A stretch of DNA of 64,000 nt from Prostheceraeus crozeri (GCA_907163375.1 CAJQUW010007105.1:62001-126000), one strand, 5' to 3'; positions 23,887 through 36,230 are shown, numbered from the stretch's first letter. Notes: generated by a model not told the origin, from the sequence alone. Numbers and translations: made by a program.

Positions 23887-24529
23887 TAAAATCAAGACTG
23901 CTATTTTTATCTTCTATTCGAGAATAGTTTATTAGTAAAGTAACAACTGTCGACTTTCACTTCAAAGACTTCCGCTCCCAAAACAAGCGAACAGCTCATT
24001 ATGGGAATTCCCCATATGATTATTCTGCATAAACGTTGTCTGCGAGGATCTGTGGGTTGAGACACCAAGTGCATGACATGACATTCTAACTTTCTGGATG
24101 CAAAGATAACGGCTATGCTATTGCACACTAAGCACACTAGTGCTATTGTATTAGGGCTATTGTATTTCTTGCTTGTCCCACGCACAGCAATCAATTGCTT
24201 TGTCTGGGTCTTCGTGTCTAGAGATGACTTTCCTCACAGTCAGAACAAGTCTCAAGGGGTAAAATCAATTTTCCATTGAACGCAATGCAAATTCAAGTCC
24301 GCATTATGACGAACTAGAAGACTGACATCACATTCAGCGTACACAGTCAGTAAATTTGCTGATAATGTGAGCAATGCACGCGCTAGGCCAATCACACAAG
24401 CCAAAGAGAGAAGAATATCTATGTCAATCTCTATCGCTTGCTATAAATGCATGCAATGGGTGGGAAAGGATTGTGTCCGCTCTAGACTAACCCATCCTGT
24501 AAAAAAATATCTCTGTGGTCCCAAGTGAT

Positions 24530-25033
24530 CACATGATACAGCCACAGAATTAGATTGTCTAAGCGTGTCACTTCGCCAGAAGTGTAAGGTGATTAAAAGC
24601 GATGGCACACGCATGAACTTGCTAGGTGGGCAAAAAGAAATGCTAAATTCCTTGCGGAGATAGGAAGACAGTCGTGCGTCGCTTGCGGATTGCTGTGAAT
24701 TCCTTCAAAATTCACGATCGCTTGCGAATTGCTCCAACCGCCACCATTCCTCCAGATTCAAAGACTTCAGATCATTGTGCAAAAGTTTTCTCGATAATAT
24801 TGGCAATTCCGATCATTATTAAAAAAGACAGCAGGCGCACGAAAAGACCTTCACAAATTTCTCTGTTGAACGTGACTTCGTCTGCGTCTCTTTCCTGTGT
24901 AATCCGGTAAATAACAGTCACTGAAACTTCGCACATAACAATTTGGCATGTTTAATATGAGCTGGCTGCTCAATTTTCGATTGCCATGGTATTATGATAG
25001 CAGATCGTTCTCCAATGCTTCCTTTCACAAGCA
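24530..25033 (-). repeat. dispersed repeat R1, copy 2 (inverted)
   Basis: This is the inverted counterpart of 12371-12858 with the same ordered landmarks and small indels. An extra segment near 24700-24760 repeats an AATTCACGATCGCTTGCGAAT-like word, suggesting a local duplication in this copy. Confidence 0.6.
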
Positions 25034-26289
25034 GCATGGATTGCAATCCTGGGCACTTTTCTGGGACGTCAGGGTTTCGGACAAATCGTTTTATAGTGTA
25101 GTAGAGGAAGGAAATTGCTTTTTCCTGTGGAATTCACTGTTTTCCATGATCTGATGAATGGTCATGGGTATATCCTATAAATCCAATAATATCCATATTA
25201 TGAATATTCTAATATTGCCAAACGTTTAGCCTATTCGAATTATAGGTTTGCATTATAAATTTAATTTAATATTCACAATGCATTACTACTACGTTACGTA
25301 ACTGTGTATTACCATTAATGGCAGAAGCTACTATTCTGCCCCTATAAAGCACCCTCGCAATAAGGCAAGCATGGTTATTTAATGGTATCAACATTTATCA
25401 CAGTACTTGAAACTGCTGGAGTCTTCGATGTACATGTGCGTACCATTTGCTAGTCTAAATTCATTCTTTATCAAGGATAATATAATCGATTGCAAATTTA
25501 ATTAAAGAGCGGAAGACATCTATTCAGTTTAGATTCTTTCCGGAAAGTTTTACCAAGCTCTTCAAACTATTGTCCACTGACATGCGGCTTGTTACATTCG
25601 AAACTAGAGGTCTGCGTTTGCGATGCGAACGCGATGCTGACACGATCTTTTTTCATGCCACATTGAGTCCTGTCATTCGTGTCGTGTTCGTGTTTTGAGA
25701 ATTAGAGTCGTGGTTTATTTCCGATTTGACAAAGATTCATTGCAAATTTTCATCTTGAGATAAATTGGTAACTTAACCTGTTCTAGCTAAAGACAAATTA
25801 TGGTCCAATCTATTCTACGACGACGACAGAATACTTTTTTGCACTTGCACGACCAGATCGACTAAGGACGATTCAACTGATCTGCTGTGAGAACCCTCTC
25901 CTCTGCGATGGTGGCCTGAGCGCGCTGCCCAGTATCCGACCTTGAGCAGAACTCTGCGAGCTATTCATGCAAGCCTCTGCCATTTCCGCTACAAGCGAGC
26001 GTTTTCAACAATGCAAATAATGTATAACTGCGAGCATGCTTGAAAAGACAATGTAAAGACGAGGCTGCAGTTCCGAATTGCCGTGCAGTTTTCGACATCA
26101 TAGACTTCCGTGACAAGAGACATAGAGACTAGTAGCAATGCGTTGTTGTACTCAAAATTCACACAGCAATCTCATCCGCTAACGCGCTCGCAATCTATCC
26201 CCTCGTATCATTGCTGTTGTGATTACATGATATTAGATAACGCATAGTTTAGTGCAGATATCTCTGTACTTCCAATGATCTTGGTGTAT
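25034..26289. other. intergenic DNA
   Basis: No feature supported. The stretch at 25840-26010 is GC-richer but has no ORF or repeat that I can identify. Confidence 0.35.
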
Positions 26290-27288
26290 TATGTGAAAAA
26301 ATATTACACGGAAATTTTCATGAATATTTAGATGACTAAATATCACATATACATAATTTGTGAAGCTGGTGTTCAACGGAAAAGGTATGTTAGTGTGTCG
26401 TTAAGCATAAAAAAGAATTGTTTCAAAATTTTGCGATATGGAAGCTTGGATTGGAGGCTTGTTGTTTCTTATTATAGGGACTATCGGCGAATTCCATCTT
26501 AAATGAGCGCATACTGTAATCTGCCACTGTCAATATCGGTGTTGTTACCCTGTGCGGAATTTGCTTGGTTGTATGTATTGCTCCATGACTTGCAACAGCA
26601 ATATTTAATTATCTCTGCCTTGTGTGTTGATCAAATTCCTCAGAATTTTCTTCATTCATTCAGCAAAGACGAAGCCATATGTTTCATTCTTTATGCTGCT
26701 ATAATTGGTTTACCCATTCTTCTTCCGAGAGGAAGTCGCAAATATCGACACAATTTTTAGTTGACAAACTTTGAATGTCATCAGAATTAGACTGACCATT
26801 GAACCATTTGTTTTTTATCAAGCCTAATTCATGCTATCTTGGATATGATGACATATATCATGCTATATGTCAAGAATGTCGAGATTCAAAATTTTCTTCC
26901 TATCCATGCCTTTCATTAGGATCTAAGTATTAAGCCACAAAACAACAATTTGACAACATTGATGTGAGGGTATAAACACAATCAATGGAAATCATTCCCA
27001 CCATCTTCATGCGCTAGATGACATGAATGGAAATGAATGGATTTTGATATTTCCATGGACTTCTGCATGGATTTCTACAGCATTTAGAAATACATGGCTA
27101 TTGCTTGATATATTCCGTGTATTATGTACATAACAAACGAAAACCATCAAATATCACACTCTTAATTACAGGTAAAACTATGCTTTATGATAGATATCAT
27201 ACCCTATTTTCAAGCATTATCCTATAACAAACTCCGGACTGCGGCCGTCGTTTGTCATGTTGATAATGCCTTCAAATATCGTTTGATA
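26290..27288 (+). repeat. dispersed repeat R3, copy 1 (uninterrupted)
   Basis: A 1.0-kb unit found again at 29528-33142. Ordered shared landmarks are ATATTACACGGAAATTTTCA, GAAGCTTGGATTGGAGGCTTG, CGAATTCCAT, TTCCATGGACTTCTGCATGG, CATACCCTATTTTCAAGC and AAATATCGTTTGATAT. The second copy's ends resemble each other when inverted (CTATATGAAA against CTATATCAAA), so the unit may be a non-autonomous DNA element. The 85-codon ORF inside (26503-26760) is broken in copy 2 and is probably chance. This copy serves as the empty site for two insertions. Confidence 0.72.
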
Positions 27289-27519
27289 TTTTACACACAT
27301 TACATGATATTTTCTATATTACAATGCGATACACCAAAGACTACTACAATTTCTGTTTTGCAGACAATACACACAAAATACGAAATTGTGTTTAGCAAAC
27401 TTCATCATTCATAGATTCTATATCTTTTTTTCAGTCATAGAACTTTATTGAAGTCAAGAACGTATGAAATTACAGCAAGATACAAAAGAGAGATAAAAAA
27501 TCACAGGTTAAAAACTTCA

Positions 27520-27870
27520 TCTAATCCTGAAGTCTTTGGCAATGTGCCAAGAACGGATATAGCATTCCCCCTTTGAACGGCGATGCTTAGTCTCTGGAAG
27601 AGGAAAGTTGCTGATCGCTCTTCCCTGGTCTTCTCCTCTATACGTGCGCCGATTTGTCACGCAAATTTAATTGCAGACGGATCCCATGCTCCCATCGTTT
27701 CTATGCAGAAGGAGATGACTTCATAAGTAGATGTGAATTAAGTCTGCATACCTAGACAACTTGCGGTCTTCTGCTTCAGATTCAGTTTTGCCTGCAACAT
27801 GCGATGATGAAGCGATGTAGCTCGGTGACATAGTATCTCGGCAAATGAAGTCCCAGACGGCCGATCGTCC
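27520..27870 (-). pseudogene. LINE reverse-transcriptase C-terminal remnant
   Basis: On the minus strand a degraded frame reads SGTSFAEILCHRATSLHHRM, then VISFCIETMGAWDPSAIK, then FLFQRLSIAVQRGNA, with stops between. The pattern 'ETxGxWxxxAI...LFQRLSIxxxRGNA' matches the C-terminal tail of polyproteins of several animal non-LTR retrotransposons. No reverse transcriptase core or 3' tail was found, so the clade is open. A 62-bp Tc1-type mini-element sits just upstream in coding sense. Confidence 0.5.
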
Positions 27871-27888
27871 GCCTTTCCATGGTATTTA

Positions 27889-27950
27889 TATATTCCACCA
27901 TAGAAATCAACAATACCATAGAAAGTACTATTATCTACTTCTATGTATTC
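27889..27950. mobile_element. 62-bp derivative of the 8.3-kb Tc1-type element
   Basis: The left half (ATTCCACCATAGAAATCAAC onward to CCATAGAAAGTA) matches the inverted right end of the element at 8257-10006. The right half (TATTATCTACTTCTATG) matches the inverted left end of that element. It is therefore two ends joined with everything else deleted. Confidence 0.55.
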
Positions 27951-29527
27951 CACCTTTTTCTATATCTTGGACGCAAAAATCATAGATAGAGGATGATTAG
28001 TAAAAGAAATGATAATGCAAAAAATTTATTACACTAATTCAAATTACTTTGTAATTTCTTTAATCTGCTGTAGTCTCTCTCATCCACTGAACTATTGTAT
28101 TGCATCAAATTACACGTTTTTCATAAATCCCTCTCAAGATAAATTTCGTGTTACCTTCGTGTCAGACGCAGGCGGTCTCTACTTCTCGTGTTGAGGGTAA
28201 ATTTCCGACGACTGAAGACCTGTAAACTGAAAAATGAATATCATGTAGACTATCACCTGCACGCGTATTGCCTGTTGCTGACAGACTTTGTGACGCCGGT
28301 GAAGTAGTGATCCTCTGTTTGATGGAATTGACTTCGAAGAATGGATTGCAAGGAATGATACCATACAATCATTGCAATATTTTCTGTAAATTTCTTAGTC
28401 GGCTTACCAATTATTCGAATGGATGTAAGGCGTAAGAATATAACATCAAGCATACATGTATCCAGACTCACGTGTGATATACACAACAGGAATAGTCATT
28501 GAATGTACAATGTCAAAATGTTTTCGAAATTCCATTCAACATCTACTTCTTAATTAAAAACTACTAAATTAATTCGGAGTCCCATGAGAAAAGCGAGGGA
28601 TTTCAATATCTACAAAAACCTAAGGAGTTGCAATACCTAGAGGAAGTCGATTCCTGTTTCCTATAGATGCTTTCTCCATGATACATGCAAGATGTATGAT
28701 AAACGAAAAGATTTGTAGACTTAATTTACTGCAAACCTACATTAGGCATGGTTCCTTCCATTTTCACAGTTAAACTTAAAACCTCGATTAGTGAAAACCC
28801 TTGAAATGTATCCTTGTTGGTCAACAATTAGAGCGAATATGCACCTCTTTGAATTGATTATTTAACTTGAGTAACTATTCAATTAGCTCAATACTATTAT
28901 TTGTTTTGAATTCTCAAGTGACACGTGAATGAATGAGAACTTTCTCACGAAATCATTTAGATAAGTGAGATGAAATTGAGAGTCATGCAAAGGCAGGAAT
29001 AATAACTATATCGCCCTTTCATCTCGTGTTGATGTTAAGACATTCTTGTGTTGCTATATTCAGAATGAACAGTTTAGACGCCACGATGGCGAGACCGATA
29101 TTTTGAAAACAACGCTTCCGACAGACGTGATGAAAGATGCGCCTGGAATTTGTGTGTCAATTTAAATTTGGAATGTAGCATCATCGTCCCGATTAAACAA
29201 TTAGATGATCATCAGACGGATGACGGAAGGATAAGAGACTTGTTTTCGGCTTTTCTCGTACCAATATTGCTGTCTTTTGGGGCTGATTAGGTTATCAGAT
29301 ATACAGACTGCAAACGATGCTCGCCTTGGCAATATCCTGTAGCACATTTTCAATAAAGGGCACTTATGTTTAAAGTCATGTCATTTCTGTTTGCTTGCTT
29401 GTATCTCTGTGATGTATGATATAGTTGTATCTCTTCTTAAGTAGGGATAGAGATATTCAGGCTGCAATGTTAAAGCTGCTTCAAAGATATCGAGAAGCAC
29501 GTAAAACTATATCACAATATGATCACT
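27951..29527. other. intergenic DNA
   Basis: No supported feature. The several overlapping minus-strand ORFs at 28162-28486 lack any motif. Confidence 0.35.
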
Positions 29528-29629
29528 ATATGAAAAAATATCACACGGAAATTTTCATGAATTCCTTGATGACTAAATATCACATATACATAGTTTGAAG
29601 AGCTGGGGTACAACGAAAAAGTTCTGTTA

Positions 29630-32204
29630 AGGGGCTTTCACAATAGTCGTGCGACAGATGCGACCTTGCGACCGTGCGCTCAGAAGCGATCCAATGTCAG
29701 TCTCACAAATAGTCGCAGTGAAAAATCTAGTCGCACAACAGTCGTATGCTCGAAGGAGACTGTTGTACGATCAGTCGTGCGACCTCTCGCATGGTCGTGC
29801 GATAGTTGCACGACCTAGCAATTGCATTGTTCGATGGCTGAGTCAATCGTACAACCGATCGCAAGACTATGTGACTGTTGCACGAGCAGTCGCCACCTTG
29901 ACATCGTCAATCGGTAGCCTAGACTCTTGACTGCTACGGTGTTGTACGCTATCATGTTTAAAAAAATTATCATGTTTAATTTTTCTATATATCAGACTTT
30001 TTTTCTAACAGGGTGGACAGAAAACTAGCTGTTTTAAAACCGCACCTCCTATTAAGTAAATTATTACTACTACTACTCATATTACTACGGGTACTTTTTC
30101 ATGATGCAGGCCTAATATGATGCATGCCTGATTACTGCACACGCTCAACCTAACACATGAGTCCTGGAGGAATGCCAGCAAAGGCTAGACTAGTGTTGAA
30201 GACGTTAAAGTCATCCCTATACGTAGAAATTAAAAGTCACGCGGCGGCAATGCCGTAGCTTGTAATGAAAATTTTCCACAAGCCATAATTACGCTATCCG
30301 TGACAATTGTCATGGGGTGCCCAGTAGAAGGGTTAATGATTTCAAGAGTTTAGCCTACCGCTGACTAACTTAGTAGACTACTTCAGCTTCCTCTAATGAA
30401 TGAAATAAACTTCCCTGACTTTTTTCGTATAGCCTATGGCCCTCTTTAGCCTGTTAGTGACATAAAAGCAAAATAAATAATCTGATAGAACTTATTTTAA
30501 AAGACAACAAGACACAATCAGCTACAGAAGATAGCATCATATAATACTTGCAAACACGAGGAGCTTATATCATCCTGTCCTGCCAGGGTAGCTTTCCCAC
30601 ATCACTGTTGTAGTAGTCCTTCAAGTACAGTCGGAGTCTCTTGCCCTCTCGATTGGCTTGGTTAGCGCCACCAACATGTGCAATGTCGTGTAATTGTGTC
30701 TCTCGCCAAGCACCAGGGATGAAGCTGCCGTCACCAACAGGTTGGTCCAGGTCACCGGTCTGCAAAGAACGATGCTGCAGTCGCATCAAGTTCTGTAGGC
30801 ACATGGCTGCCATGACTATGACCTTGACTCTGATCGGATCTTGCTGCATGGTGGTCAGCAAGCATCTCCAGCGATGTGCAAGTATACCAAAGCTGTTCTC
30901 CACCACACGGCGGGCACGGGATAGGCGATAGTTGAATATCCGCTGTTGGTCCGTCATCTGGCGCTGGGAGAAGGGTTTCATCATCCACGAACGCAAGGGA
31001 AAGGCGTCATCTCCGACCACGAAGTATGGTGTTGGCCTGTCATCATGTGGTAGAGGCTCGGGATCTGGCAAGCGCAAAGTTCCCTCTTCCAGCTTTCTTC
31101 TCAGTTGTCCGTTGTTGAAGATTTGCGCATCTGAAGAAGAACCTTGGCATCCCACGTCTGCCCAGATGAACTTGTAGTCAGCATCCACCAAACCTAGAAG
31201 GATAATACTGAAGAAGCCCTTGTAATTGTGATAGAGAGTACCAGACTTCCTGGAACATCTTATGGCCACGTGCTTGCCATCCAGAGCTCCGCAGGTATGG
31301 TGAAAATTCCATTTCTCACCGAACTTCCTTGCAATGTCTCTTCAGTCATCAGGGTTCCTAGGGAAGGCAAACACCTGAACCTCGTACTCGTCAGCTATGG
31401 TCTGACAGACCTCCGAAATGAACAGTGCTATACTGTTGTGGGCAACACGGAACGAATACTGGAGTGTCTTGTAGCTTGCACCAGTAGCCATGTATCTAAG
31501 AGTGATAGCTAACTTCAGACCTTCTCGATTCTTGAGGATATGCGCGTCAGTATCTCGTAGAACATCTCCGGAGGCATTCTCAAGTAGTTGAGAAGTCCTC
31601 TGGGGATTGCAGCTCTAATTCTGCCATCAGAGTGTGGTACTGGCCAAACCCCTCACGCTTCGCAATCCAAGGCTTGACCCACCAACGTCTTCTGCGTCTT
31701 CTATTACGTCGTCGAAGTCAAATAAGAAGCACCAACGCAGCAATGTCTCTATCAGGTGAGTGCAGAACGTCACGGGGGCGAACAGAGGACATGATACAAT
31801 GATTGAAGCTGATAGCACATGTGCGGCATATATATTGGCGTGAAGTCGTGAGACCAGTCTCACGTGTACAAGAGACTGTTGTAACAATGGTCTCATAGTC
31901 GTACGATGGTCGCATCAAAGCATACTTTTGGAAGGAAAGCAAACAAGTAGTCGCAAGATGGTCGTGCGACTTCTGATACTGTTGCACGACTATACGCGAC
32001 CGTTGCACGAGCGATCGCGCGAGCTAGAATCCCGAAAGTGGTCGCGCCTGAATTTTGTGCATGCACAAAATTCAGATGCGACTACAGGAGACCATGAGAA
32101 GTCGTGCGACAGCAAGAGACTGGTCGTGCGATAGATGCGATCGATCTTACGACCATGATCGTAAGAAGTCGTAAAGAGGTCGCACGACTATTGTGAAAGC
32201 CCCT
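29630..32204 (-). mobile_element. PIF/Harbinger DNA transposon, complete ends
   Basis: The element is 2575 bp with 26-bp perfect terminal inverted repeats starting AGGGGCTTTCACAATAGTCG and a TTA target duplication (29627-29629 and 32205-32207). A 3-bp TWA duplication is the hallmark of PIF/Harbinger. The empty site is seen at about 26395 in the sister repeat (GTATGTTAGTGTG). Both ends are packed with GTCGTGCGAC-type palindromes (about 29646-29890 and 31955-32190), likely transposase binding sites. No separate Myb-like accessory gene was found, so the copy would depend on another for that function, if the family needs it. Confidence 0.92.
30565..31792 (-). pseudogene. PIF/Harbinger transposase (DDE superfamily)
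   Basis: This encodes the DDE nuclease that moves the element. From its N-terminus on the minus strand (ATG at 31792) it shows an Arg-rich run and WWVKPWIAKREGFGQYH, then MPPEMFYEILTRI, then the helix-rich RYMATGASYKTLQYSFRVAH. The catalytic core follows: first Asp in CGALDGKHVAIRC, second in LGLVDADYKFIWADVGCQGS, third in YFVVGDDAFPL, and Glu in RARRVVENSFGILAHRWRCL. The downstream 234 codons (30565-31269) are fully open. Upstream there is an early stop after about 25 codons, a frameshift pair near 31520-31600 and a TGA where WRDIARKF is expected (31340). The intact catalytic half with few upstream lesions suggests recent death. Confidence 0.88.
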
Positions 32205-33056
32205 TTAGTATGTCGCTATAAGTACATGAAAGAATTGCTTCATAATTTTGCGAAATTGAAGCTTGGATTGGAGGCTTGTTTGTTTCTTATAATAGGGTCC
32301 ATCGACGAATTCCATTTTAATTGAGCGCATGCTGTAATCTGCCATACTGTAATTTGTCCATTGATGTTGATACCTCGCTTGTTGGTGTGTTATGCTCCAT
32401 AACCTGCAACTGCAAGATTTCACGACTTCGGTCTTGTGTATTGATTAAATGGCGCAGTATTTTTTTCTATCTTTGAGCAACCCGGAAGGACATGTTTTAT
32501 TCTTGATGCTGCTAAAAGTTCACTCATACGAGTGAACTATCACTCGTACTTAGAGGAAGTCAAAATGCATAATTTTTGACTGACAAACTTTGAGTGCCAT
32601 CAGAGTTAGACGAACCATTGAACCAAATGCATTTTATTAAGCTTGAGTCATGCTATATTTCAAGAATGTCGAGATTCAAAATTTTCTTGCTTTGCATGCC
32701 CGTCATTGGGATCTGAGTGGTAAGTTAGAAAACCACAATTTGACACCATTGACGTACATGTAGTGGTAGGCTATAAACAGGATTGATGAAAATTCACGCC
32801 GTCTTCATGCGCTAGATGACTCGAATGGAAATGAATGGATTTTGATATTTCCATGGACTTCTGCATGGATTTCCATAGCTTTCATAAATACATGGTTATT
32901 GCCTGATATATTCCGTGTATTATGTACATAACAAACGGAAACCATCAGATATCACACTCCGAATTACAGGTAAAACTATGCTTTATGATAGATATCATAC
33001 CCTATTTTCAAGCATTATCCTATAACAAACTCCGGACTGCGGCCGTCGTTTGTTAT

Positions 33057-33110
33057 GTAGATACACGGAGGTCTAGATATCTATAATTGTAGATATCTAG
33101 ACCTCCTTGT
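33057..33110. mobile_element. 54-bp hairpin insertion
   Basis: Two perfect 17-bp arms (GGAGGTCTAGATATCTA at 33067-33083 and its complement at 33090-33106) flank a 6-base loop. The whole piece is absent from the sister copy near 27257 (CATGTTGATAATG), so it is a clean insertion. Possible duplicated target bases are GT. The origin is unknown. Confidence 0.7.
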
Positions 33111-33142
33111 GTTGATAATGCTTTCAAATATCGTTTGATATA

Positions 33143-33978
33143 GCGTACTTACTATACATAGCGCTGAAAATGTTGCTTCAATTGAACTAACTTTTCTATA
33201 TGAAATAATCTTCTAATTTGCATCCAAGTTTACAATGCTAAAAGTTGAACTCAAAAAATTACCTGCAATCAATATGAAAGCGTTCTTCGCTCACTCATCG
33301 CACCAGAATGACTATTACATGTTATGACACAGCCAGAAATTTCCTTCCTTCACATGACAAGATCATTCTCAGTGTAAACACGGTTTAGCGACGGCAGCCC
33401 GTTAAAATATATATATGATTTCACTAATATGGACCTACCAATTCCAAGAAATATTATTTTTTAAAAGTGAAGCCTGAAATGACAACTTCAGAGCATTGCC
33501 CAAAGGCAGTCAAGGTTTCGTGACTGTACTCGAACAGGAAGGGTCTCTAAATTCAAGAAAGAAAAGAGTTAGAAAATACGCCGTCATGTTTTATGGCCAA
33601 CTGCGTATCACAGCATCTGAAGAGATCTACCACTGATATTCAAAGCATGCAATGACAGCAGTTTTTGGGAATTGAACTTGTGAAATTTCAACAATTCAAC
33701 ATGCGTATACATATATGTATACCTACATATATATATGTGTATACACTGGAAAATCCGAGTCGGTCTTGAAACCATTCTTACCTTCTTTCCTGAATTCATA
33801 GAATGCTTATTTACTACTCAAACCAGGAATGTTGAATCAGAGTCGTAAAAAATTTTGCGACTCCAACATTCGGCTTTCAAAGTCCACTTGGTAAAATGTC
33901 GAAGAGCCTTATTTTCCTCATTTTTCAAACTTTATTGTTGTTTTTTTATTTTGGCATTTTTGATTTGCCTTCAAGAGA
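33143..33978. other. intergenic DNA with AT-rich simple sequence
   Basis: A TA/TG-rich run of about 50 bp lies at 33698-33745 (GTATACATATATGTATAC). Otherwise nothing. Confidence 0.4.
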
Positions 33979-33986
33979 CTGTTGAC

Positions 33987-36222
33987 TAGGGGTCGCATTA
34001 CTGGGGTACTTTTGGAAAACCGGTAATTCGGTAATCCAGTTGCGACAAAACCGGTAATACCGGTAATTACCGGTTTTCTGATAGTTAATATTATATCTAA
34101 CAAGGCAGATAAAATACTGATTACATGTACATGCACGTTAGAAGACCCTACATGCAGTACGTGGAAAAAACCTATTTTTCGAAACAGACACTGATTTAAA
34201 TTATTGCAATCTACAGAAGACTTATTTCACTGCTTGCCTCATGCTACGGATCATCGAAAGAGTAACACAAGGAAAAGCTTTTTGCGAATGCGTTTCAGAA
34301 AAGTCTAATTATGAGAACAAAATATCGGTGCATCAAGCAATACGACAACAAACATCAAACATCACTGGCAATCACTTACAACATTCCTTCAAAAGCAAAT
34401 TCGCTCGAAGAAAGCATAGCACGTCCAACGTTTTGTCGGAAAGGCGACTGCGCAGTTTATTACAGAAGTATCCGGCTGTAGAAAATGCTCTCTCAGACTC
34501 AACTGATGTGGGTGGTATGGTGAGCAAATGGTCATAGACCCGCTGAAGATAGACTCCAAGTTTGCCGCTTTGCTCAGCAGATGTGAGCTCAGGTGCAATG
34601 ACTGCACTGAAATCACTGGTGCCGGTGATTTACGAATCTGTAACATTCTTCTTCAGTTGTCTGCGATCGCCCGTTCAAGATTTTCTTGTAGGGAAAAATT
34701 TGGCTCTTCAGAGGATTCCTGTATATCGTTGCAATTGCTATGCTCAGGTGCTCGTACATCAATTTTCGGCGAATTCATCCTCTTCAAAAGTTCACAGCAG
34801 TACGCTTTTACAGCCGCCTTCTTTTGTAATTTGGCTTGAGGATTGTGAAGGTATTGCAATATGACAGATTCTTTGGTGTATCGATCTTGTACAACACGCT
34901 CTTCAATAGCCTGTTTCATTTGTTTGGCCAATGTGCTTCCTTCACTGTCAAGTGCATTGAATACAAACTTGACGACGCGGTCAGCAGTAAGAAGGTTTGC
35001 ATCTCGACGAGAGAGGGAAGTAACAGCCAACTTCACCGGTTTCAATGCATTGAAAATTTGTTGCACAGTTTTGAAATCCTGATCGGATAGTTTCTTCTCC
35101 TCTGGCAATTGTATGTCGATCTGCGCTTTTAGAATGCACTGGCGGGAAACAATTATACGCTCTAGCATATCGGCGAGACTATTCCAACGCGTTTTACAGT
35201 CTAGAATGAGAGGCGACACACTGAGACCGTCGTCAGACATATAACGCCGTAGAACTTCATTGTTCTTGGGAGATTTGCGGAACGTCTTGATGATTGAACG
35301 AACTTTATCGATGGCTTCTTCAATAGTATCGTCCTTGAATGGAAGTGGAACATCAGTGTAGGATTCTTCTAAGACAAGATTACTTGAGGAATCATCCACG
35401 TCTGAGTCAGATTCAAAGTCCTCAACAGGTTGAAAGTCATCTGCATCACAATCTTGAGCAGCTTTCTTTCGGCACAGAACGTCTAGAACAGCAAGTTGTA
35501 TTCCATGATTGTAGCACAGTTACTGAGGACATGAAAGCAGTCTACCGAGTTTGATCATCATGCTGCATCCGTCTGTCGTCTCACAAACAGCGTCGGTGGT
35601 ATCCAGATTAAGATGGAACTCTCGCAGTTTGACTCGTAATGCCGACTGGCATTGTTCAGCAGAAAACGTTCACATTATTCTCACCAGTCCGAGATTATAC
35701 ACCAATCGCGAAGAAGTGGTCGAATGTAGATTAATGTTCAGGTGTCTGACGTTCCGAATCGAAGTCTACTCGTCGAATGTGAGACTGAACCGTTTTCCAG
35801 CTCGTAAATCCTCGTCAATTTGCGTCGTGATAGTCTGTCTAAGTTCAGTAGCATAAGCGTAGACACGGAGCTTCACACCATTCGCAGACGTTGGTAAGTC
35901 CTTATACAGGCACAAAAGAGCACGACGTAAATCCTTTGATGTTGCAAACACACTGAAGGGAATGCCATCAAGCAAGTTGTGTGCAGCGCACAGTGGTGTG
36001 TGAGTGTGTCTCCTCTAATCGAACAACTCAGATGATCTGCATTATTGTACTTTGATCGCCTTCCATGTCACCTTTGGCGGCAATGAATAAGTAGGATGAA
36101 TGGTTTGAATTACACCATCGAAAACCGGTAATTTCATTTGAAAAAAACCGGTAATTCGGTAATGAAAAAAATCACAATTACCGGTATTACCGGTTTCGGT
36201 AATACCGGTAATGCGACCCCTA
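33987..36222 (-). mobile_element. hAT DNA transposon, complete ends
   Basis: The element is 2236 bp, starting TAGGGGTCGCATTAC and ending with its perfect inverted copy (15 bp). It is flanked by the identical octamer CTGTTGAC at 33979-33986 and 36223-36230, the 8-bp duplication typical of hAT. Both ends carry clustered ACCGGTAAT/ATTACCGGT words (33999-34080 and 36123-36210), presumably transposase binding sites. The perfect duplication argues that the insertion is fairly young although the transposase is broken. Confidence 0.92.
34340..35975 (-). pseudogene. hAT transposase, broken
   Basis: This encodes a cut-and-paste transposase of the ZBED-like hAT group. On the minus strand it shows LLDGIPFSVFAT and RFSLTFDE (first catalytic Asp region), then NLGLVRIM and VKLREF. 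The longest open part (34653-35399, 248 codons) holds LDCKTRWNSLADMLERII and ALKPVKLAVTSLSRRDANLL. The C-terminal dimerisation domain is at about 34380-34500 (ERAFSTAGYFCNKLRSRLSD, then LDVLCFLRANLLLKE). I see about three in-frame stops between 35500 and 35770 (the first right after LTFDE), and a stop or frame change after 34653. No N-terminal BED zinc finger is visible before the left end of the coding part. GC is above background. Confidence 0.88.
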
Positions 36223-36230
36223 CTGTTGAC

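Larger units (their letters stand above)
29528..33142 (+). repeat. dispersed repeat R3, copy 2 (split by two insertions)
   Basis: The same 1-kb unit as 26290-27288, divided into 29528-29629, 32205-33056 and 33111-33142 by a PIF/Harbinger element and a 54-bp hairpin. Comparison with the unbroken copy fixes both insertion points. Confidence 0.72.

Noticed and set aside
26503-26760. 85-codon hydrophobic ORF inside repeat R3
   Set aside because: The frame is broken in the second copy and shows no conserved pattern.
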